DNA of 64,000 nucleotides, taken from positions 248,001 through 312,000 of the forward strand of contig JACJZP010000001.1 in assembly GCA_020635535.1 (NCBI GenBank). Reading direction: 5' to 3'. Below are positions 58,396 through 64,000 of this stretch, piece after piece. Numbering within the stretch: position 1 is the stretch's first letter; every line of letters begins with the position of its first letter. Both the position numbers and the translations under genes were made by a program. The notes beneath the pieces are model-generated. The model was not told the DNA's origin. It saw only the letters and a list, made by a program, of their open reading frames with translations, and made no database searches. Source of the stretch: Flavobacteriales bacterium. GTDB lineage: Bacteria; Bacteroidota; Bacteroidia; UBA10329.

Positions 58396-61300
58396 TCAAT
58401 AAAGTACCATTACGGTGCCAGTATTGTGTGTGGTGCCATTGGAGTATTCCATTCCCTCCCAAACTTCACCATCGACAAATGTGGCATTGATCTTCCACAC
58501 ATAAGACCCTTGTGGCACTGGCTTTCCTTTGTACCATCCATTCCAACCCACAGCCGGACTTCCATTTTCCAATGCAGTGGTCTCCCACAATTGATTACCC
58601 CAATTGTCAAAGATCCAGAGGTGATATTCAGCGATTCCAGTTCCTTTAGGAAGGAAGAGACCTGCTTCTCCTTCTTCATTGACGGCCAATGCATTCGGAA
58701 CGAATAAACTGGTTTGAAGGTCAACGCTGATGTAATGCACCGCGGTATCTGCACAGCCAAACTCATTGATAGCGGTCAGGGTCACGTAATATCCGCCATA
58801 CGTTGAGTACTCATAAGTAGGCTGGAACTCATCGGTCTGGTCGCCATTTCCAAAGTTCCAATTGTAAAGGTCGGCCCCGATCGAATTATTGACGAATTCG
58901 TATTCACTTCCTGGTTCAGGAATTGTGATCTGACTTGGCGTGAAATCGGCAATTGGCGATGGATACACACTAACAGAAGCGTCAAGTTCCAATGTGTCAG
59001 TACATCCTCCGTCCGCTTCAACAATGAGCGACACATCATACGTTCCTGGTATCTCGTAGAGATGAGTTGGATTCGGTAGATTCGAGGTTGTTCCGTCTCC
59101 AAAGTCCCACGTGTAGTTAAGACCTGGTGAACTACCATTGCCGAATGCTACCAACAATGGACCGCAACCTTGGGCATTCTGCAACGTGAAGTCTGCCACC
59201 GGTACATCATCGATCACGATTACCGAAGTGGACGTGTCTACACAACCCGCACCAGAATAAGCAATAAGCGTTACCGTGTAAGTTCCAGCACTTGTGTAAG
59301 TGGCGGTTGGATTCTCATCATTGGACACATCTCCATTGCCCAACAACCATTGGAATCCTGTAGCATCAGAACTCATATTAGTGAAGTCAATGCTTGCTGG
59401 CAAAATACATGGAGCAGCATTTTCGGTGCTGAACGCGGCCACAGGAACATTGGCTATATCAACTGTAACCGATGCTGGCTGGGCGGGACATCCACTCTGA
59501 TCGAATACCTCAACTGTGTACGTGGTTGCCACAGATGGGCTTACAACGTGAGTTGAGCCAAGCCCAAGTCCATTGTCCCAAGAGTAAGAGAAATTACCTG
59601 CCCCACCGGTTGCTGATGCACTGATTCCAACACCGTTTCCAGGGCAAACGGCTGTGTCGGCCGATACGGTTACCACAATTTCATTCGGCTGTGTGATCAA
59701 CACAGAATCTATGTAGATACAGCTATTCGCGTCAATCACATTGAATGTGTACCAACCTGCCGACAATGTAGTGGCGGTTATACCCGTTTGTCCGATTGAA
59801 GGCCAAGTGTAGTCGTACGGAGCTACACCACCCTCTACTTGAACTGTTGCTTCGCCATCGTTTCCTCCGAAACATGTTACCATGTTCGTTGAGTGCTGTA
59901 TCCAAGCAATTGGATCCGGTTCCGTAATCGTTATAGCCAAGCTGTCGGAACAGCCATTTCCATCCGTTACATAAGCAGTAACTGTTCCAGCAGGAAGGTT
60001 ACCAGCCACATATCCATTGTTTCCGTTGCTCCAACTTACGCTGTAAGGAATCGTTCCTCCAGCCACATCAATCTCTGCCTGACCATTGGTGTATCCGTTA
60101 CAAGTAACGTTGTAAACCGTGTCGATTGAAATTGCAATGGCAGTAGGTTCGACCAGTTCAAATACTATAGTGGTATCGCAACCTCCAGCATCTGTAATGG
60201 TTACAGAATGCGTACCCGCACCGAGTCCTTGCGCAAGCGAATCCGTGTCATTGTTAGACCACAAATATGTGTATGGTGCTGTACCTCCACCAACAGTTAC
60301 AAGAGCTTCAGCACTGTCAATTCCGTTACAGCTAATCTGTGTTAAGATGTCAACTTGTGCTTCGATGGAAGTCGGCTGACCAACAGTAACATTCATTGAC
60401 CAGGCACAACCGTGATCATCAATCACCTCTACCTCATACACCCCTGCCGTAAGACCTGTTACAGACGGTCCAGTAAGGTTCAGATCTGGCCAGCTATAGC
60501 TGTATGGTGGTGTACCGCCTTGGGCCTCCACTGTGATCTCACCATCTTCAGCACCACTACAAGTAGCGTTTACAACCGTATCTACATTCATTGTAAGCAA
60601 GGTTGGCTGAGCTACCACTGCGGTTAGCGTATCTGTACAACCATTGGCATCAGTAACCTCCAACTGGTAGATTCCTGCTTCTACCGGATTCAGATCCTGT
60701 GTAGTTGAGTCATTGGACCAATCATACGTGTATGGTGCCGTCCCGCCAGTAACATTAACATCTACTATTCCGCTGGTCTCTCCAAAGCAGTTGACATCTG
60801 CTACGGCAATGATGTTTGCTTCGAGCAACAACGGTTCTGTCATCAGCAGTAGCACTGAGTCCTGACATCCGTTAAGGTCGGTTGCCACCACGATATACGT
60901 ACCCGTTGACAAACTATCAGCAGTTTCGCCAGTTTGTCCATCAGACCACTGATATGTAAACGCTGGCACCCCTCCGATGGCTTCGACCGTAAATGCTCCG
61001 TTTGCATCTCCATTACAGCTGATCATCACTGTATCTCGAGACTCGATGCTTATATCATTCGGCTGGATCAATTCCACGCTATCCAGTCTTGTACAACCAT
61101 TGGCATCTGTAATCTCAACGATGTAATTTCCAGCAGACAGGTTATTAAGGTCTTCGGTAATGGCGCCACCGGTCCACAGATAAGAGTAAGGGGCAGTACC
61201 ATCCGTAACAGTCAAGTCAATTGAACCATCATTCAATCCGAAACATGAGATCTGGTAACCATTGTAATCCGAAGTTGTAATGAATGAGGCCAAGCCATCA

Positions 61301-64000
61301 GGTTCTGTCAAAGCAATGGAGCCGGTGGTTGTACATCCATTAGCATCCGTAATGGTATACGTATAGATTCCAGCTACAAGGCTATCGATATCCTCAGTCA
61401 TTTCGCCATTGTTCCAGCTAACAGAATATGGTGAAGCACCCCCGGAAATGGTCAGATCAATCCAGCCATCGGAAGCGCCTCCGCAAGAAATATTCACACC
61501 ATTGTAATCGCTTACTGAAGTAGAAACATCCAGCGTATCAGGCTCTGTTAGTGTGATATTGTCAGAGTAGAAACATCCACTTGCATCCGTAACTACCACC
61601 GTATAAGTTCCTGCCTCGAGCCCCGTCAGATCCTCATCTGTAGAGGTAAAGCCATTTGGGCCTGTCCAAGCATAGGTATAGGTCAAACAATCTTCTCCTC
61701 CAATTACGTTGATATTGATAGAACCATCTGCAGCACCATTGCATGAAACATTTGCACCACCGATGTATTCAGGAGAAGTCAGGCTGTCGGTTGCCATCAG
61801 TTGAGGTGCAGTAAGAATTATGGTTCCGACCACGGTAGTGCCATTTGCATCAGTAACTGTAACCGCATGCAATCCGGCTGTTAGTCCTGTGGCGGTCTGA
61901 GTGGTTTGTCCATCCGTCCATAGATAGGTATATGGCAAACATCCGCCAGTAACATTGGCCATGGCAACTCCATCAGGAACTGCGCTACAGCCTAAGTTGT
62001 ATCCGCAAGGTCCTTCCAGCGCTGTAACCACCACTCCAACTGGAGAAGGCTGAATGGTTACATCAAACGAGCAGGAAACGGTGTTGTTCGACTCGTCCGT
62101 TGCGGTATATATAACCGTTGTTGTACCTACTGGGAAGTTGTCTCCGGGAACATGGCTGCTGGTCAGCGTTGGGGTACAGTTATCCTGTGCAGTTGGCGCA
62201 GTCCAGAATACCTGCGGTGAACAATCTGAACTATCAGGAACAATTACCGTGTCGGTAGGGCAGGCAATGATCACCGGAGCAATTGTGTCAAGTACCGTTA
62301 CTTCACTCGAGCAATTGTCCGTGTTTCCGTTCACGTCTACAACTGTAAGGGTAACGATGTTCGAACCAAGGTCTGCACACGTAAAGTCAACCTGCGATGA
62401 GTAGACAGAGTCGATGGCACAGTTATCAGTAGAACCATCATTCAACTCGCCCGCAGAAACATTCACCGTTCCGTTGCCGTCCAATGTAACGGTAAGGTCT
62501 AAACAATTGGCCATTGGCGGAACGTTATCCTCAATGGTAACCTGGCCAATACACGTTGATGTATTTCCGTTGTTGTCCTCGACAGTTAACGTAACTGTAT
62601 TGGCGCCAACATTCGAACAATCGAATGACGTTACATCTGCCGTGAATCCAAGAATTCCGCAGGCATCGTTCGACCCATTGTCAATCTCCTCAGCAACAAT
62701 GGTTGCATTTCCGTTAGCATCCAACTGTATGGTAATATCCTGACAAACCGCAATTGGGCTGATGGTATCGACCACCGTAACTGTTGCGCTACAGCTGCTT
62801 ACGTTACCGTTCACATCCTCAACGGTCAACACCACAGGGTTAGGTCCAACTCCAGAGCATGTGAAATCATTTGGCGTAACATACATGGTGTCGATAGCAC
62901 AGTTGTCAACACTTCCCGCATCCACATCATTTGGAGAAATACTTACATCGCCCATAGCATCGAGGTAAACCGTAAGGTTTTGGCACAAAGCCTGTGGCGG
63001 AAGATTTTCTTCTACAATTACATCTGCAGTACAAGTTGAACTGTTTCCGTTCACATCAAATACCGTTAGAACTACAACGTTTACACCCGCCTCAGCGCAA
63101 TTGAAAGTGTACCGATCAAGGAGCATGGTATCCACAGCGCAGTTGTCACTTGAGTTTAGGTTGATATCCTCGGCTGTGATGGTTGCAATTCCATCAGCGT
63201 CCAACTGTACCACAAATGGAGTACAGGTGGCAACAGGAGAAATCGTATCCTCAACAGTAACCTCAGAAGTACATGTGGATACATTTCCATTCACATCAGT
63301 AACGGTAAGTGTCACTACGTTCACCCCAACATCTGAACAATCAAAGATCCTGTCGTCCAACACCAAAGCCAGTATTCCACAGTTATCGAATGAGCCGTTG
63401 TTCACCTGACCTGCAGTGATGTTAGCCTCTCCAAATACATTTACCTGAGTTGTAATATTCTGGCAAAGAGCCGTTGGGCTGATGGTATCCAACACTTCCA
63501 CTGTTGAAGTACAAGTGCTTGAATTGCCGTTGTTATCTATCACCGTTAATGTGACCGTGTTGTTGCCCACGTTCGAACAATCGAATTCGGTTGGGTTCGC
63601 AAATACCGTATCTACACCACAGTTGGCGTTACTTCCGGCATTGATGTCTGCAGCAAGGATTGAAGCATTGCCAGCAGCATCCAAATAAATGGTAATATCT
63701 TGGCAGTTGGCATTCGGGTTCACGTTATCCTCAACGGTTACTATAGCCTCACAAGAAGACACGTTTCCGTTTACATCAACCACGGTCAATGTCACCACAT
63801 TTGGCCCAACCTGAGTACAATCGAATATCGTTTGATCAACACTTATGGCATCAACACCACAGGCATCTGTGCTTCCTCCATCGACATCAGCAGAAACAAT
63901 GCTTGCAGTCCCTGTGGCATCCAACTGAATGGTGATATCCTGACAAACCGCTGTTGGTGGAACCGTATCCAAAACCGTAACCGAAGCCTGGCAAACATCC
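58396..64000 (-). CDS. Giant SprB-like cell-surface adhesin (N-terminus outside window)
   Basis: At least 1867 codons are visible and the frame runs open through the right edge, so the start is missing. From the visible N-terminal end there are seven HYR-like repeats of about 84 residues (pattern 'DTxxPxAxCQDITIQLDAxGxAxI...CxxVGxNxVTLTVxDVNGNxSxC'), a classical HYR domain (VIPDSSDCSPQVFWTAP), ten SprB repeats (pattern 'ISCNGxxDGxIxxxVxGGxxPYxYxWs...DLxAGxYxVxVTDANGC'), an Ig-like segment, three PKD domains and a C-terminal CHU_C-like domain (LFVPNALAVNEEGEAGLF, HLWIFDNWGNQLW, QGSYVWKINATF). SprB is the motile surface adhesin of gliding Flavobacteriia and is exported by T9SS. The CHU_C end is the T9SS signal. 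A ligand cannot be named. Confidence 0.87.
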   Translation of the reverse strand, partial: DVCQASVTVLDTVPPTAVCQDITIQLDATGTASIVSADVDGGSTDACGVDAISVDQTIFDCTQVGPNVVTLTVVDVNGNVSSCEAIVTVEDNVNPNANCQDITIYLDAAGNASILAADINAGSNANCGVDTVFANPTEFDCSNVGNNTVTLTVIDNNGNSSTCTSTVEVLDTISPTALCQNITTQVNVFGEANITAGQVNNGSFDNCGILALVLDDRIFDCSDVGVNVVTLTVTDVNGNVSTCTSEVTVEDTISPVATCTPFVVQLDADGIATITAEDINLNSSDNCAVDTMLLDRYTFNCAEAGVNVVVLTVFDVNGNSSTCTADVIVEENLPPQALCQNLTVYLDAMGDVSISPNDVDAGSVDNCAIDTMYVTPNDFTCSGVGPNPVVLTVEDVNGNVSSCSATVTVVDTISPIAVCQDITIQLDANGNATIVAEEIDNGSNDACGILGFTADVTSFDCSNVGANTVTLTVEDNNGNTSTCIGQVTIEDNVPPMANCLDLTVTLDGNGTVNVSAGELNDGSTDNCAIDSVYSSQVDFTCADLGSNIVTLTVVDVNGNTDNCSSEVTVLDTIAPVIIACPTDTVIVPDSSDCSPQVFWTAPTAQDNCTPTLTSSHVPGDNFPVGTTTVIYTATDESNNTVSCSFDVTIQPSPVGVVVTALEGPCGYNLGCSAVPDGVAMANVTGGCLPYTYLWTDGQTTQTATGLTAGLHAVTVTDANGTTVVGTIILTAPQLMATDSLTSPEYIGGANVSCNGAADGSININVIGGEDCLTYTYAWTGPNGFTSTDEDLTGLEAGTYTVVVTDASGCFYSDNITLTEPDTLDVSTSVSDYNGVNISCGGASDGWIDLTISGGASPYSVSWNNGEMTEDIDSLVAGIYTYTITDANGCTTTGSIALTEPDGLASFITTSDYNGYQISCFGLNDGSIDLTVTDGTAPYSYLWTGGAITEDLNNLSAGNYIVEITDANGCTRLDSVELIQPNDISIESRDTVMISCNGDANGAFTVEAIGGVPAFTYQWSDGQTGETADSLSTGTYIVVATDLNGCQDSVLLLMTEPLLLEANIIAVADVNCFGETSGIVDVNVTGGTAPYTYDWSNDSTTQDLNPVEAGIYQLEVTDANGCTDTLTAVVAQPTLLTMNVDTVVNATCSGAEDGEITVEAQGGTPPYSYSWPDLNLTGPSVTGLTAGVYEVEVIDDHGCAWSMNVTVGQPTSIEAQVDILTQISCNGIDSAEALVTVGGGTAPYTYLWSNNDTDSLAQGLGAGTHSVTITDAGGCDTTIVFELVEPTAIAISIDTVYNVTCNGYTNGQAEIDVAGGTIPYSVSWSNGNNGYVAGNLPAGTVTAYVTDGNGCSDSLAITITEPDPIAWIQHSTNMVTCFGGNDGEATVQVEGGVAPYDYTWPSIGQTGITATTLSAGWYTFNVIDANSCIYIDSVLITQPNEIVVTVSADTAVCPGNGVGISASATGGAGNFSYSWDNGLGLGSTHVVSPSVATTYTVEVFDQSGCPAQPASVTVDIANVPVAAFSTENAAPCILPASIDFTNMSSDATGFQWLLGNGDVSNDENPTATYTSAGTYTVTLIAYSGAGCVDTSTSVIVIDDVPVADFTLQNAQGCGPLLVAFGNGSSPGLNYTWDFGDGTTSNLPNPTHLYEIPGTYDVSLIVEADGGCTDTLELDASVSVYPSPIADFTPSQITIPEPGSEYEFVNNSIGADLYNWNFGNGDQTDEFQPTYEYSTYGGYYVTLTAINEFGCADTAVHYISVDLQTSLFVPNALAVNEEGEAGLFLPKGTGIAEYHLWIFDNWGNQLWETTALENGSPAVGWNGWYKGKPVPQGSYVWKINATFVDGEVWEGMEYSNGTTHNTGTVMVLY
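61990..64000 (-). repeat. Tandem HYR-like repeats of about 252 bp inside the giant adhesin
   Basis: Seven visible units of about 84 codons with strongly conserved ends (ACATTTCCGTT-type blocks) plus one classical HYR domain. The period continues past the window edge, so copy number is unknown and could vary between strains. Confidence 0.75.

Noticed and set aside
58396..64000. Several plus-strand frames of 60-128 codons inside the giant gene
   Set aside because: They are shadows of repetitive Thr/Val/Ser codons and carry no recognisable domains.
1..64000. tRNA, rRNA or insertion-sequence genes
   Set aside because: I saw no cloverleaf-like tRNA cores, no rRNA signature and no transposase frame with terminal inverted repeats.

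Overview
The window looks like a chromosomal segment of a Bacteroidota bacterium, most likely a Flavobacteriales-type gliding or surface-active organism. Several things point there: many exported proteins end in type IX secretion (T9SS) sorting domains, either the short YPNPS-type A domain or the longer 'NxFsPNGDg...' CHU_C type B domain; one very large protein carries SprB repeats; promoters follow the Bacteroidota pattern TTG-N19-TAnnTTTG; and the gene orders yceD-rpmF-fabH-accB-accC and sufABCDS-sufE-DUF59-DUF2480 are ones I associate with this phylum. I see no rRNA, tRNA, CRISPR array or transposase.

Layout. 0-4 kb: the tail of an Arg/Gly-rich protein, then a fatty-acid initiation operon (yceD, rpmF, fabH, accB, accC). 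4-7.5 kb: a lipoprotein divergent from an HxlR regulator, an alpha-helical solenoid protein and a small T9SS protein. 7.5-9.5 kb: ispG (isoprenoids). 9.5-21 kb: an export-rich block with two 'small exported protein + giant T9SS protein' bicistrons, a lipoprotein M23 endopeptidase and a lectin/PKD/CHU_C protein. 21-23.4 kb: divergent tryptophan 2,3-dioxygenase and kynurenine 3-monooxygenase. 23.5-27.1 kb: a large Ig-like/PKD/CHU_C adhesin-like protein. 27-32.6 kb: rplU-rpmA, serS, a lipoprotein, a TPR protein and an AIM24-type protein, all leftward. 32.6-38 kb: an EamA permease, two HMA-domain proteins, an aldehyde dehydrogenase, two tandem T9SS paralogs, then a 21-bp-phased array of nine near-palindromic sites in front of a small HTH/coiled-coil gene. 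38-42.7 kb: a ParE-type toxin-antitoxin (TA) pair, an arsenosugar-type methyltransferase/radical SAM pair, a LolC/E-type permease and rbfA. 42.8-52.6 kb: an MsbA-type exporter, a repeat-flanked sulfotransferase, and the SUF Fe-S assembly operon, interrupted by a TA pair and preceded by two Fur/PerR-like palindromes around its promoter. 52.7-58.3 kb: an FGE-like protein, a GH88/105 hydrolase, a third TA pair, yicC, RNase HI and fhs. 58.4 kb to the right edge: an incomplete giant SprB-like adhesin with HYR, SprB, PKD and CHU_C domains.

The most unusual signals are the phased 21-bp array (37690-37878), the paired palindromes at the suf promoter, the intergenic repeat that supplies stop codons around the sulfotransferase, and the paired small/giant exported proteins. 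All function calls rest on motif recognition by eye; no database search was run.
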